Below are positions 1-8,611 of a stretch of 64,000 nt of DNA, piece after piece. Origin of the DNA: Sphingopyxis sp. LC81 (GTDB lineage: Bacteria; Pseudomonadota; Alphaproteobacteria; Sphingomonadales; Sphingomonadaceae); the NCBI RefSeq assembly GCF_000756375.1, contig NZ_JNFD01000011.1, positions 124,001 through 188,000 of the forward strand, written 5' to 3'. A program made the translations under genes and the position numbers. Position 1 is the stretch's first letter, and each line of letters begins with the position of its first letter. The notes under the pieces are model-generated. The model made no database searches, was not told where the DNA came from, and was given only the letters and a program-made list of their open reading frames with translations.

Positions 1-513
1 GAGGTCGTCGGTGCCGCCGGCATAGGCATCGTCGACCTTGCGGAGCAGCCAGTTTTCGCGTTTCTCGCCCGCGCGCGGCTTCATGCGGACGAGCAGCCAT
101 TCGCCCTTCATACGCTCGCCGTCGAGCGTGAAGTGAAGATGGCCCTTATCGATGTCCTTGGCGCTCTTGCCCTCTATGGCCTTCCACGTACCGCGGTCCC
201 ACAGCATCACGGTGCCGCCGCCATATTCGCCCTTGGGGATGCTGCCCTCGAAATCGGCATAGCTCATCGGATGGTCTTCGGTGCGCACCGCGAGGCGTTT
301 ATCGGCGGGGTCGGCGCTCGGTCCCTTGGTCACCGCCCAGCTTTTGAGCACGCCGCCCGCTTCGAGCCGGAAGTCGTAGTGGAGCCGCGTCGCGTCATGC
401 TTCTGGACGATGAAGCGGTTGCCCTTTCCAGGGGCGACCTTGCCCGCGGGCTCGGGGGTCAGCGCGAAATCGCGCTTGGCGTTATATTGGGCGAGGGGGT
501 CGGGCCGGGCCAT
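1..513 (-). CDS. ligD: DNA ligase D, N-terminal part (cut by window edge)
   Basis: First ~171 codons of LigD, the multifunction NHEJ ligase; the rest lies left of the window. Reverse translation begins MARPDPLAQYNAKRDFALTP and contains the 3'-phosphoesterase core: RFIVQKHDATRLHYDFRLE, SWAVTKGPS, and PKGEYGGGTV, with the His and Asp residues expected for that domain. It is therefore the class that starts with the phosphoesterase domain; ligase and polymerase domains cannot be seen. The ATG (513-511) shares one base with the ku stop (TGATG), so the two are probably translationally coupled and act together at double-strand breaks. Confidence 0.93.
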   Translation of the reverse strand, partial: MARPDPLAQYNAKRDFALTPEPAGKVAPGKGNRFIVQKHDATRLHYDFRLEAGGVLKSWAVTKGPSADPADKRLAVRTEDHPMSYADFEGSIPKGEYGGGTVMLWDRGTWKAIEGKSAKDIDKGHLHFTLDGERMKGEWLLVRMKPRAGEKRENWLLRKVDDAYAGGTDDL

Positions 514-1388
514 CAGGCGCGCTTTCGGGCGGGCGCCTTCTTCGCCGGGGCCTTCCTGGCGGGCGTCTTCTTTTCCTCGGCGGCGGGGGCTTTCTTCTTG
601 CCGTCGACCGAGGCTTTCAGCGCCGCCATCAGGTCGATGACGTTCGAGCCGCGCGAGACCTCGGCGGGTTCCTCGACATCCTCGAGCACGCGCTTGCCCT
701 TCGCCTTCGCCTTTTTGGCGATCACGCGTTTGAGCGCATCGACATAGTGATTGTGATAGTCGCTCGCGTCGAACTTGCCGCTCTTCTTGCCGATCAGCGT
801 TTCGGCGAGGTCGAGCAGGTCGCCGTCGGGCCTGGCATTGCCGACGTCGCGGAAATAATTCGCCGCCTTGTTCACCTCGTCGGCGTAGCGCAGCACTTCG
901 AGCACGAGGCCGCGCCCGCACGGGCGCAGCGCGACAAGCTGTTCCTGCCCGCGCAGTGCGAGCTGGCCGAGCCCGACCTTCTTCGTGCGCTTCAGTGCTT
1001 CGCGAAGGACAATATAGGCTTCTTCGGCAAGCTCGTCGGCGGGAACGACATAATAGGGCTTGGTGTAATAGAGGACGTCGATCGCGTCGGTGTCGACAAA
1101 CTGGACAAGCTCGAGCGTGCGCTTGCTCTCGAGCTTGACCGCCTCGATCTCCTCCTCGTCGAGCAGGACATAATTGCCCTTCGACAGCTCGAAACCCTTG
1201 ACGATATCGTCATGGTCGATCGCGCCGATGCCGGGCACGACCTTTTCATATTTGACCGGTTTGCCGCTCGGTTCGTGGATCTGGCGAAAAGTGACCGCGG
1301 CGCCCGATTTGGTCGCCGAATAGATTTCGACCGGGATCGATACCAGCGCGAGCCGGATCTGCCCCTTCCAATAAGCGCGCGCGGCCAT
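513..1388 (-). CDS. ku: Non-homologous end joining protein Ku
   Basis: Bacterial Ku, the homodimeric ring that binds DNA double-strand ends and recruits LigD. 291 aa; starts MAARAYWKGQIRLALVSIPV, the usual Ku opening, and the core runs through the VPADELAEEAYIVLREAL and LVALRPCGRGLVLEVLRY segments. The last ~30 residues (262-291) are a Lys/Ala/Pro-rich basic tail, of the kind known in other Ku proteins to aid DNA binding. It lies directly upstream of ligD with a one-base stop/start overlap, so this is a standard two-gene NHEJ operon. The upstream 228 bp to the divergent hemerythrin-like gene should hold its promoter. Confidence 0.96.
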   Translation of the reverse strand: MAARAYWKGQIRLALVSIPVEIYSATKSGAAVTFRQIHEPSGKPVKYEKVVPGIGAIDHDDIVKGFELSKGNYVLLDEEEIEAVKLESKRTLELVQFVDTDAIDVLYYTKPYYVVPADELAEEAYIVLREALKRTKKVGLGQLALRGQEQLVALRPCGRGLVLEVLRYADEVNKAANYFRDVGNARPDGDLLDLAETLIGKKSGKFDASDYHNHYVDALKRVIAKKAKAKGKRVLEDVEEPAEVSRGSNVIDLMAALKASVDGKKKAPAAEEKKTPARKAPAKKAPARKRA

Positions 1389-1493
1389 GGCATTCCCTTT
1401 CGCTATCGGGAGTCACAATGAACAAGGCGGCGAGCAGTTCCCATGTCGGGGCCGCTGACACCTGCTCGCCCCGCCGACCCGACACGAAGCAGA

Positions 1494-1519
1494 AAGGGTC
1501 CATTCCGGTGCGGACCCTT
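1494..1519. other. Hairpin in the ku/hemerythrin divergent gap
   Basis: Perfect 8-bp stem (AAGGGTCC / GGACCCTT) with a 10-nt loop in the 228-bp space between two divergent genes. No T-run follows on either strand, so it is not a clear terminator; it could be an operator or a relic. No other gene is seen in 1389-1616. Confidence 0.35.
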
Positions 1520-1616
1520 CGTGCGTTTCGAACGTTATCGAATATCAATTTGCTTTCCCATTGCGGTGCCCTCAAGATGACGCCCGAGGGACCCGTTCGT
1601 ATCGCTTGGAGCAGCT

Positions 1617-2093
1617 ATGCCTTTGAGCCACGAAATAGAGCGACTGCGCGCCGAACATGCGGCGCTGATCGCGCTGGCGCGGATCGTGACCGAACTGACC
1701 AACACCCAGGCGCCGCCGCAGTTAACCGAGCTCGCGTCGGCGCGCGGGCGGCTGCGCGAGATGCTGGTGCGCCACCTGAAATGCGAGGACTGGATCCTCT
1801 ATCCGCGCCTGCGGGCGACCGGCGACCCGGACCTGATGCACATCACGCGCGAATTCGAATTGGAAATGGGCGATCTGGCGGCGGACTATGTCGCCTATGA
1901 CGACAAATGGACCCCCAAAAGGGTCGAGGCCAAATGGGCGGAATTCGGCCGTGAGACGGCAGCGATCTTCGGCTTGCTGGCGTTGCGGGTCGAACGCGAG
2001 GAGCGCGAACTCTACCCGCTTGCCGACAAGCTTTATGTCGCGGCCGCGGCGCTCGGCCCGGCGATCACGGACGAAGCGACAATTTCCAACTGA
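1617..2093 (+). CDS. Hemerythrin-like (HHE) domain protein
   Basis: 158 aa helical protein resembling hemerythrin HHE cation-binding domains, which carry a di-iron site for O2/NO or redox sensing. Visible ligand-type residues: H in LSHEIERLRAEH (5 and 15), HLKCEDWILYP, HITREFELEM and the late VEREERELYPLADK; spacing over four helices fits the family. Start supported by GGAG six bases before the ATG. The last 29 bases overlap the 3' end of the convergent TpsB gene. Cytoplasmic, no signal peptide. Family assignment is likely; physiological role is not shown. Confidence 0.8.
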   Translation: MPLSHEIERLRAEHAALIALARIVTELTNTQAPPQLTELASARGRLREMLVRHLKCEDWILYPRLRATGDPDLMHITREFELEMGDLAADYVAYDDKWTPKRVEAKWAEFGRETAAIFGLLALRVEREERELYPLADKLYVAAAALGPAITDEATISN

Positions 2094-3699
2094 GCGCGAC
2101 GCGCCAGTCCTGATCATAGCCGGGCACCGGCTGGTTCCACGCGTCGGCGAGTTCGAGGCCGATCGTCGCGTTTTCGGCATAGGAGAGGCGCACGCCGCCG
2201 CCCCAGCTGCCGAGCCGGAAATTCGTTCTCGGAATCGCCGTCCGCGCGAGCAGCGTGACGTCGGCATAATCGACGAAGCTGTAAATCTCGCTCTTCGCCA
2301 GCTTGCCGCCGCGCAGCGGGCGCAGCGCGAATTCGCCGAAGGCGGCATAGCCGCGGTCACCATTGACCAGTCCGTCGTCGAACGCGCGGCCGAAGGTGGC
2401 GCCGCCGACGCTGAAACGCTGCGCCGCGGGCAGGCGGTCGCGGGTCCAGCGGCCGGTCGCGGCGGCACGGAGGATCAGGGCCTTGCCGATGGCCTGATTC
2501 GCCTCGATGCTCGCGTCGGCATAGAGGAAATCCACCTCGCCGACGCCGGGATCGACGCGTGCGCCCGCAAAATCGAGGCCCTTGGCGCCGCCGATACGCG
2601 CGCCGACGACGGTGCGCTCTTCGCTGAGGCGAAAGGCGAGGCTGCCGCTCGCCGTCCAGGTCTTCTCGGCGGCGATCGTCGAGCCGAACAGCGCATTTTT
2701 CGAATCGAGATAGTCGATCCGCGCCGCAGCGACCAGATTGCGCCGCGTCGCGCGGATCAGCGGGTGGGTGATGCCGAACCCCGTGCTCCATGCTTCACCG
2801 TCGATCGCGAGCCCTTTGGGCCGGGTGCGCAGCGCCGCGGCCGAGATTTCGGCGCGCGTACCGCTGGCGCCGATCGGGGTCGAATGGCTCGCTGCCATGT
2901 AGAGCAAGGATTTGAAATTGACCGCCGCGGCGCCGGTGAGCCGCGTTTCATCGCCGCTGCGCAGCAGGCTGGTGCCGCGTGCATTCGCCTCGACGATGCC
3001 GTCGTTGACGAACTGGCTGGTGCGGGTGGTGAAGCCGAGGCCGATCGTCGGTTTCTTCGCGTCGATTGCGAGGTCGAGCGCGACCGCGCCCTGTTCGCCG
3101 CCGAGCGCGAGCGACGGGGTGACGGTAAGGCCCGGAATATCGGCGATATTGCCAAGCGCGCGTTCGAAGCGCGCGCGCGGTAGCGGACGTTGGCCGACGA
3201 GGCTCCGCGCCATCCGGCCGACGAGCGGCGCGGGGCCGCTGTCGCGCTCACCGCTCAGCGTCACCGACCCGATATGGCCCTCGGCCGAGGCGACGGTGAC
3301 GATGCCGCCTGACAGATCCTGCTCGGGGATGACGAGGGTGAAGAGCGCGACGCTCGAGCGATTATACGCGCGCGTCATCGCGGCGGCGAGTTTCGCGAGA
3401 TTGTCCGCCGATGCGCGCTTGCCGACGAAGCGCTGCGCCGCGCGGCCGACATTGGCGGGCACGCCCGCGCCGACGAAGCGGATTTCGCGGATCGTGATGT
3501 CGGGGCGCGCGCCGAGCTCGACCTTGCCGAGCGAGAGGGGCTTGGCTTCGGGATCGGGAGGGGGGTCGCGGGTGCGATGGGGGGCGGGGGGCGGGCGGCC
3601 GTCGAGCGGCGTCGCCGCGGGTTGGGCCGCGAGCGCCGCGGCGGGGAGGAGCAGGGCTCCGGCCGCCGCCGCGGTGCAGGCGTTGCGCAATGGGCGCAT
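2065..3699 (-). CDS. ShlB/FhaC/HecB-type outer-membrane transporter (TpsB)
   Basis: Two-partner-secretion type transporter of the outer membrane, 544 aa. Signal peptide ~1-25 (AAAAGALLLPAAALAAQPAA), Pro-rich linker 30-55, a POTRA-like segment ~67-142 (ITIREIRFVGAG ... GGIVTVASAEGHIGSVTLSG), then a ~400-aa beta-barrel that ends in WRVALSWKLSLRP with alternating pattern. The barrel contains a VNGDRGYAAFGEFAL segment typical of ShlB C-termini. It starts 11 nt after the collagen-like lipoprotein stop, so these two are one operon; no TPS-domain hemagglutinin exoprotein is near. Its natural substrate is thus unclear; the collagen-like lipoprotein is the obvious candidate partner. Confidence 0.88.
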   Translation of the reverse strand: MRPLRNACTAAAAGALLLPAAALAAQPAATPLDGRPPPAPHRTRDPPPDPEAKPLSLGKVELGARPDITIREIRFVGAGVPANVGRAAQRFVGKRASADNLAKLAAAMTRAYNRSSVALFTLVIPEQDLSGGIVTVASAEGHIGSVTLSGERDSGPAPLVGRMARSLVGQRPLPRARFERALGNIADIPGLTVTPSLALGGEQGAVALDLAIDAKKPTIGLGFTTRTSQFVNDGIVEANARGTSLLRSGDETRLTGAAAVNFKSLLYMAASHSTPIGASGTRAEISAAALRTRPKGLAIDGEAWSTGFGITHPLIRATRRNLVAAARIDYLDSKNALFGSTIAAEKTWTASGSLAFRLSEERTVVGARIGGAKGLDFAGARVDPGVGEVDFLYADASIEANQAIGKALILRAAATGRWTRDRLPAAQRFSVGGATFGRAFDDGLVNGDRGYAAFGEFALRPLRGGKLAKSEIYSFVDYADVTLLARTAIPRTNFRLGSWGGGVRLSYAENATIGLELADAWNQPVPGYDQDWRVALSWKLSLRP

Positions 3700-3710
3700 C
3701 GGGTGCGGCT

Positions 3711-4658
3711 TCAGTTGCCGCGCTTCGGTTTCAGGCCGCCGAGGACGCCCCCGACGGTGCCGGTGACCCCGGTGACGAGGCCGGTGACGGGATCGACCGC
3801 CGTGCCGCCGTCCGTTGCGCCGCCGCCCACTTGTCCGAGAGCGCCGGTCGCCGTGGTGACGACGTTGCTGACCAGCGTGACGGGCGATCCGACGGGGCTG
3901 CCGCCCGGCGTCCCGCCAGTCAGGCCGCCGGTGGCGCCGCCGAGCAGATTGCCGCTGGTGCCGGGCTGGAGCGTGACGAGTTGGCCGCCCGATCCGACTC
4001 CGACGGTCAGCAGGCTGCCGTTCTGCTGGCCGGGCGAGAGGATGCTCGCACCGATCAGCGGCGAGGCGGTCGGGCTGCCGATCGCGGTCGCCTTGCCGAT
4101 CGTTGCGGTGATCAGCTGGCCGGGGGCGGCGGCGAGGCCGTCGACCAGATATTGCTGGCCATTGCCGGTCTGGACGAGCGCGACACCGGTGCTTTTGACG
4201 ACGCCGACGACGGTGCCGACGAGGTTGCTGTTGCCGGGCACCTTGCCGTCGACCGCGCTGGCGAGCAGCAGTCCCTTGTCGGCGATGACATTGACGAGCC
4301 CGCCCGTCTTGACGAGCAGGCCGCCGATAACCGGATTGGTGCTGGCGGGATCGCCGGTGTTGGCGAGCAGTCCGGTGCCCGCGACGCCGCCGGGGCCGAC
4401 AAGCCCGCCAACCGCGGTCGCGCCCGCGCTGCCGAGGCCAAGGCCGCTGCCGGCCGGGCCTGCGGGGCCCGCGGGGCCGGTCGCACCGGTTGCCCCGGCC
4501 GGACCGGGTGCGCCCGCCGGGCCGACGGCGCCGGTGGCACCGCCGCTGCCGACGCTGCCGACGCGGTAGCTGCCCGACGATTCGCAGGCCGCGAGCGCGA
4601 AGCAGGCCGGGATGAGGATGAGATGGGCTGGGCGGAATTCAAGACGGAAGAAAGGCAT
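3711..4658 (-). CDS. Collagen-like repeat lipoprotein
   Basis: 315 aa predicted lipoprotein. Signal peptide with lipobox LAAC (residues 22-25, lipidated Cys25). Residues 40-69 are ten uninterrupted Gly-X-Y triplets rich in GPA/GAT, a collagen-like stalk. The rest is Gly/Val/Thr/Leu-rich, almost free of charged residues, with recurring units like GLLVKTGGLVNVIADKGLL, and ends GGLKPKRGN. Strong SD (GAAGGGGAT) precedes the ATG. It is followed after 11 nt by the TpsB transporter, suggesting co-expression and perhaps surface export. No enzymatic motif is seen; a surface adhesin or matrix component is an inference. Confidence 0.8.
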   Translation of the reverse strand: MPFFRLEFRPAHLILIPACFALAACESSGSYRVGSVGSGGATGAVGPAGAPGPAGATGATGPAGPAGPAGSGLGLGSAGATAVGGLVGPGGVAGTGLLANTGDPASTNPVIGGLLVKTGGLVNVIADKGLLLASAVDGKVPGNSNLVGTVVGVVKSTGVALVQTGNGQQYLVDGLAAAPGQLITATIGKATAIGSPTASPLIGASILSPGQQNGSLLTVGVGSGGQLVTLQPGTSGNLLGGATGGLTGGTPGGSPVGSPVTLVSNVVTTATGALGQVGGGATDGGTAVDPVTGLVTGVTGTVGGVLGGLKPKRGN

Positions 4659-5069
4659 GAGATATCCCCTTCGTACATGATCTGGTCCCTAAAGCCCCAG
4701 ATTCCCGAACGAACTCCAAAGTTCCCTTTGTTGTTGAAATTAATTGTTATTAACCGAATATATAAACCGATGACTCATACGATAGTCACGGATTTCCTTG
4801 CAAAGAGATCACAGGCGTTAACTAAAATTTTTCTGTAGTTCTTTCTTTCTGATAACTTTGCGCCATCAGCATGTGCCCCATCAAGGGACGTGATTTTCAT
4901 AAATTGATTTTAGTAAAAAGGTTCCCGCCCGGATGGCGGCGCGATTGCCGCCGATCCTACTTCTTTCCGTCATCGCGCTGTCACGCCTTCGCCGCAGCGC
5001 AGCAATATCGCCCGCCTATGCCCCCGCGACCCCGGCGCCATTTCGCGACCGGGAAAAGGGGATCCATCG
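4659..5069. other. AT-rich 411-bp divergent intergenic region
   Basis: Gap between the divergent collagen-lipoprotein and TonB receptor genes. About 4680-4920 is clearly AT-rich against a ~65% GC background, with stretches such as AATTAATTGTTATTAACC and AACTAAAATTTTTCTG. It contains the SDs of both genes at its ends and a short palindrome-like CAAAG..CTTTG near 4710-4725. No convincing ORF or RNA gene. It probably holds both promoters and binding sites for regulators or nucleoid proteins. Confidence 0.6.
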
Positions 5070-7403
5070 ATGACCACTCAATTCAGGAACCGCCTGCGGG
5101 CCGGGGCCGCCTCGATCGCTGCGCTCGCCATGCTGGCCGCGACGCCGGCCTTTGCCGAAGACGCCGCGGCCGATGCGGCCGAAAGCGCCGATGTCGCAGA
5201 GATCGTCGTGCTCGGTCAGGGGCAGGCGCGTCAGGTGCAGGAACTGGGCGCCGCCGACATCGCACTCGAAGTGTCGGGGATCAGCCCGCTCAAGGCCATC
5301 GACAAGCTGCCCGGGGTCAATTTCCAGGCTGCCGACCCGTTCGGCGCCTATGAGTGGTCGGCGCGAATCTCGATCCGCGGCTTCAGCCAGAACCAGCTCG
5401 GCTTCACGCTCGACGGCGTCCCGCTCGGCGACATGGCCTATGGCAACCATAACGGTCTGCACATCAGCCGCGCGATCATCAGCGAAAATGTCGGCCGGGT
5501 CGAAGTCGCGCAGGGTGCGGGCTCGCTCGCCGCGGCGTCGACGAGCAACCTTGGTGGCACGATCGAATTTTTCTCGCGCGAACCGGCCGAAGAACTCGGC
5601 GTCGACGTGTCGGGTACCTATGGCAGCGATGAGACCAAGCGTATCTTCGCGCGCATCGACAGCGGCGAGATCGCGCCCGGCGGGCCGCGCCTGTCGCTGA
5701 GCTATGCTTGGGCCGATGCCGACAAATGGAAGGGCAATGGCGTCCAGCGGCAGGATCAGGTCAACGCGCGCATCGTCCAGCCCGTCGGCGACGGCCAGTT
5801 TTTCGGCTTCGTCAATTATTCGAACCGCCGCGAGAATGATTATCAGGACCTCTCCGCCGACATGATCGGCCGCCTCGGTTATCAGTGGGACAATTTCGCG
5901 AAGGATTGGGACACGGCGGTTCAGGTCGCCAAAGTCTATCAGAATCAGGTCGCGCGCGCGGCGTATAACGCCGGTGTCGCCAACGGCAGCCTGCCGCTCG
6001 GAACGCCCTATGTCGCGCCCTATGCCGGGGCCGGCGAAGCATTCCCCGCTCCGGTCGCGACGGTCGACGACGCCTATTATGACGCATCGGGGCTGCGTAA
6101 GGACTGGCTGGCCGGCGTCGGCGTCGAGGCGCCGCTCGGCGAATATTGGACGCTGAAGGCGATGGGTTATTATCATGGCAACAAGGGCCGCGGCCTGTGG
6201 TTCACGCCCTATGTGACCACCCCCGGCGGCGCGCCGATGACGATCCGTACCACCGAATATGACATCGAACGTTACGGCATCGTCACCTCCAGCCTGTTCG
6301 AGGTCGGCAACAACAAGTTCGAAATCGGCATGTGGTACGAGGATAACGCCTTCAATCAGGCGCGGCGTTTCTATGGCCTTGCCAATACGGCCGGCGCGCC
6401 GAGCCGCGGCAGCCTGAAATTCCCCAAGGATCCGCTCGCGACCCAGTGGGAGTTCGATTTCAACACCCAGACGCTGCAATATCACGTCCAGGACACGCTC
6501 GACCTCGGCAGCTTCCAGATCAACGCGGGCTGGAAGGGGCTGCGCGTCACCAACCTTGCGACGCCGGTCGTGCGCGGCGGGCTCGCCTCGGGGAAGACCG
6601 AGGCGAAGGACTGGTTCCTGCCGCAGGCGGGGCTGCTCTATCGTCTGAACGACGATAACGAGCTGTTCGCGAGCTACACCCAGAATATGCGCGCGTTCGA
6701 AAGCTCGGCAACGGGCGGTCCGTTCGCGACGACGCAGGCGGGCTTCGATGCGCTCGACCTGAAGCCCGAGACGTCGACGACCTACGAACTCGGTTTCCGC
6801 ACCAAATCATCGCGCTTTCAGGGCGTGATCGCGGGCTATTATGTCGACTTCAAGGATCGCATCATCGCGTTCGCCAACGGGTCGGGCATTCAGGGCAATC
6901 CGGCGATCCTCAGCAACGTCGGCGATGTCCGCTCATGGGGCATCGAGGCGGCCGGGACCTTCCGCTTCACCCCCGAACTCGCGCTCTTCGCTTCCTATGC
7001 ATATAACGACTCCGAATATCAGGACGATGTCGTCAATGCCGCGGGCGGGGTCGTTGCGGCGACCGCGGGCAAGACGGTGGTCAATTCGCCCCGGCATCTC
7101 GCCAAGGGCGAAATTACTTGGGACAATGGCGATTTCTTTGCACGCGTCGGCGCCAACTACACGTCGAAACGCTATTATTCGTACGAGAATGACGCCGAGG
7201 TCGGCGGGTTCGTGATCGTCGACGCCAGCATCGGTTACCGGCTCAACGACCGCATCTCGATCCAGGCCAATGCGACGAACCTGTTCGACAAGGAATATGT
7301 GTCGACGATCGGGACGAACGGCTTCGCCAACCGCGGCGACAGCCAGACCTTGCTGGCGGGCGCACCGCAGCAGTTCTTCGTGACGCTGAAGGCCGGTTTC
7401 TAG
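5070..7403 (+). CDS. TonB-dependent receptor
   Basis: 777 aa outer-membrane TonB-dependent transporter. Signal peptide ~1-29 (AALAMLAATPAFAED). TonB-box-like stretch VAEIVVLGQG at ~42-51, plug domain with ISIRGFSQNQLGFTLDGVPLG and ASTSNLGGTIEFFS, then the 22-strand barrel, with FRTKSSRFQGVIAGYYVDFKDR-type late strands and NATNLFDKEYVSTIG; terminal residue Phe (LKAGF) as required for BAM assembly. SD-like AAAAGGGGATCC precedes the ATG. No Fur box is evident and the neighbours do not reveal the ligand; sugars, vitamins or metal chelates are possible. Confidence 0.93.
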   Translation: MTTQFRNRLRAGAASIAALAMLAATPAFAEDAAADAAESADVAEIVVLGQGQARQVQELGAADIALEVSGISPLKAIDKLPGVNFQAADPFGAYEWSARISIRGFSQNQLGFTLDGVPLGDMAYGNHNGLHISRAIISENVGRVEVAQGAGSLAAASTSNLGGTIEFFSREPAEELGVDVSGTYGSDETKRIFARIDSGEIAPGGPRLSLSYAWADADKWKGNGVQRQDQVNARIVQPVGDGQFFGFVNYSNRRENDYQDLSADMIGRLGYQWDNFAKDWDTAVQVAKVYQNQVARAAYNAGVANGSLPLGTPYVAPYAGAGEAFPAPVATVDDAYYDASGLRKDWLAGVGVEAPLGEYWTLKAMGYYHGNKGRGLWFTPYVTTPGGAPMTIRTTEYDIERYGIVTSSLFEVGNNKFEIGMWYEDNAFNQARRFYGLANTAGAPSRGSLKFPKDPLATQWEFDFNTQTLQYHVQDTLDLGSFQINAGWKGLRVTNLATPVVRGGLASGKTEAKDWFLPQAGLLYRLNDDNELFASYTQNMRAFESSATGGPFATTQAGFDALDLKPETSTTYELGFRTKSSRFQGVIAGYYVDFKDRIIAFANGSGIQGNPAILSNVGDVRSWGIEAAGTFRFTPELALFASYAYNDSEYQDDVVNAAGGVVAATAGKTVVNSPRHLAKGEITWDNGDFFARVGANYTSKRYYSYENDAEVGGFVIVDASIGYRLNDRISIQANATNLFDKEYVSTIGTNGFANRGDSQTLLAGAPQQFFVTLKAGF

Positions 7404-7457
7404 GCTTTAGGTCGCGGCACCGGTCCCTCGGTGCCGCTTCTCAACGATTGACGATGG

Positions 7458-7493
7458 TGGCGCGGTCCAGCTAGGGCCGCGCCATCATTTTTT
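7458..7493 (+). terminator. Rho-independent terminator after TonB receptor
   Basis: Stem TGGCGCGG (7458-7465) pairs with CCGCGCCA (7477-7484), followed by TCATTTTTT. It ends 13 bases before the DUF3297 ATG, so it should end the receptor transcript. Confidence 0.7.
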
Positions 7494-7506
7494 GGGAAAT
7501 ATAGTT

Positions 7507-7770
7507 ATGACCGATACGCCCCCCGACCGCATGTCGACCAATCCGCGTTCGCCCCATTTCGATATGGAGGTGCTGCAGCGCGGCATCGGAATCCGCTTCA
7601 AGGGCAAGGAGCGCACCGACGTCGAGGAATATTCGATCTCCGAAGGCTGGATCCGCGTCGCCGCGGGCAAGTCGAAGGACCGCTTTGGCCAGGCGATGAC
7701 GATCAAGCTTTCGGGCGAGGTCGAAGCCTGGTTCGAGGACACCGTCGCCGGCGAAGGCGACGAAGCCTAA
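7507..7770 (+). CDS. DUF3297 family protein
   Basis: 87 aa small cytoplasmic protein. MTDTPPDRMSTNPRSPHFD, LQRGIGIRFKGKERTDVEEY and SEGWIRVAAGK match the DUF3297 family, widespread in proteobacteria with no assigned role. I chose the ATG at 7507 because the family begins MTDxPPDR; a TTG 15 bases upstream is also in frame. Monocistronic: a terminator sits before it and a long convergent hairpin after it. Confidence 0.88.
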   Translation: MTDTPPDRMSTNPRSPHFDMEVLQRGIGIRFKGKERTDVEEYSISEGWIRVAAGKSKDRFGQAMTIKLSGEVEAWFEDTVAGEGDEA

Positions 7771-7788
7771 AGACACGGCGTCACGGCG

Positions 7789-7830
7789 CACAAAAGAAAG
7801 CCCCGGAGCGATCCGGGGCTTTCTTTTGTG
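7789..7830. terminator. Bidirectional terminator between DUF3297 and CHAP genes
   Basis: Perfect 18-bp stem: CACAAAAGAAAGCCCCGG (7789-7806), 6-nt loop AGCGAT, and its exact complement at 7813-7830. A-rich and T-rich arms give a U-tract on both strands, so it can terminate both convergent genes. Confidence 0.9.
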
Positions 7831-7860
7831 CGCGATGCGCTTGCCGAATGTCGTTGTGGC

Positions 7861-8445
7861 TTACTGGCCGAGCGAGGCGGCGACGGTTTCGAGGCCGTTG
7901 CCGGGTTTCCAGTCGTTCTGGGCCCAGACGGGCGCCTTGAAGCTGGGGGCCTTGTTCGGTGCGCCGGCTTCGCCGTCGGCGTAGATGAAGCCCTGCACCG
8001 GGTTGGCGCGAAGGCCGAGGTCGCCGATCGGGGCGTACCAGACGCGGACCATGCTCCAGTCGCCGCCGCTGCTGACGTCGACGACGCGGACATTGCGCTC
8101 GATCTGGCCGCGGCGGCCGTTGATCGGCGACCAGTTGGCGTGGTCGATCAGGATTTCGCGGTCGCTGACGATCTTCTTGACGACGGCGACATGGCCCATC
8201 GGCATGCCGCCGGTGCCGGCGAACGCCATCACGGCGCCCGCGCGGGGTTCGTCGCCGCGCTGATAGGTGCCGGCCGCCTGCGCCCACCAGGTCTTGGCGT
8301 TGCCGCGGATTTCAACGCCCGATTCGGCGCGGGCAAAGGGAACGCACTGCAGATAGTCGCGGGCCGCGGCGGGCGCGCTGGCGAGCACACCGGTGATCAT
8401 CATCACAGACGCCATGGCGGCTGCCAGGTAACGACGAATAAGCAT
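7861..8445 (-). CDS. Secreted CHAP-domain protein
   Basis: 194 aa exported protein with a CHAP (Cys/His-dependent amidohydrolase/peptidase) domain, a family of peptidoglycan amidases and endopeptidases. Signal peptide ~1-28 (MITGVLASAPAAARD). Catalytic Cys34 in YLQCVPFAR, catalytic His85 in MGHVAVVKK, and DHANW at 101-105 that normally supplies the third polar residue. RG-D/EP-RAGAVMAFAG is the typical loop before the His. Periplasmic cell-wall hydrolase role is inferred from the family. It stands alone, with a strong terminator on its 3' side. Confidence 0.9.
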   Translation of the reverse strand: MLIRRYLAAAMASVMMITGVLASAPAAARDYLQCVPFARAESGVEIRGNAKTWWAQAAGTYQRGDEPRAGAVMAFAGTGGMPMGHVAVVKKIVSDREILIDHANWSPINGRRGQIERNVRVVDVSSGGDWSMVRVWYAPIGDLGLRANPVQGFIYADGEAGAPNKAPSFKAPVWAQNDWKPGNGLETVAASLGQ

Positions 8446-8611
8446 GGAAAGCGACCCCCCGATGGCTTGTCTTCAAGCGTTGGAGCGTCTTTGCCACGGA
8501 GCGCGCGGACCACCACCCGTCTAGCGACGAGTCGCGCCATTGATGCGGTGGGCCGGGGAACCTTTTGTTAAGGTGATCAATTCGTCGTGCGGGCGTTTCA
8601 GCCTGTCGCCG

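Noticed and set aside
1418..1900. Plus-strand frame across the ku/hemerythrin gap
   Set aside because: Composition is unlike a protein and it overlaps the well supported HHE gene in another phase.
3577..4569. Proline-rich plus-strand frame antisense to the collagen-like lipoprotein
   Set aside because: Pro/Thr/Val-rich because it mirrors Gly-rich codons; the minus frame has a lipobox, SD and operon partner.
5016..6485. 489-codon frame antisense to the TonB receptor
   Set aside because: Receptor frame has signal, plug and barrel features; the antisense has none.
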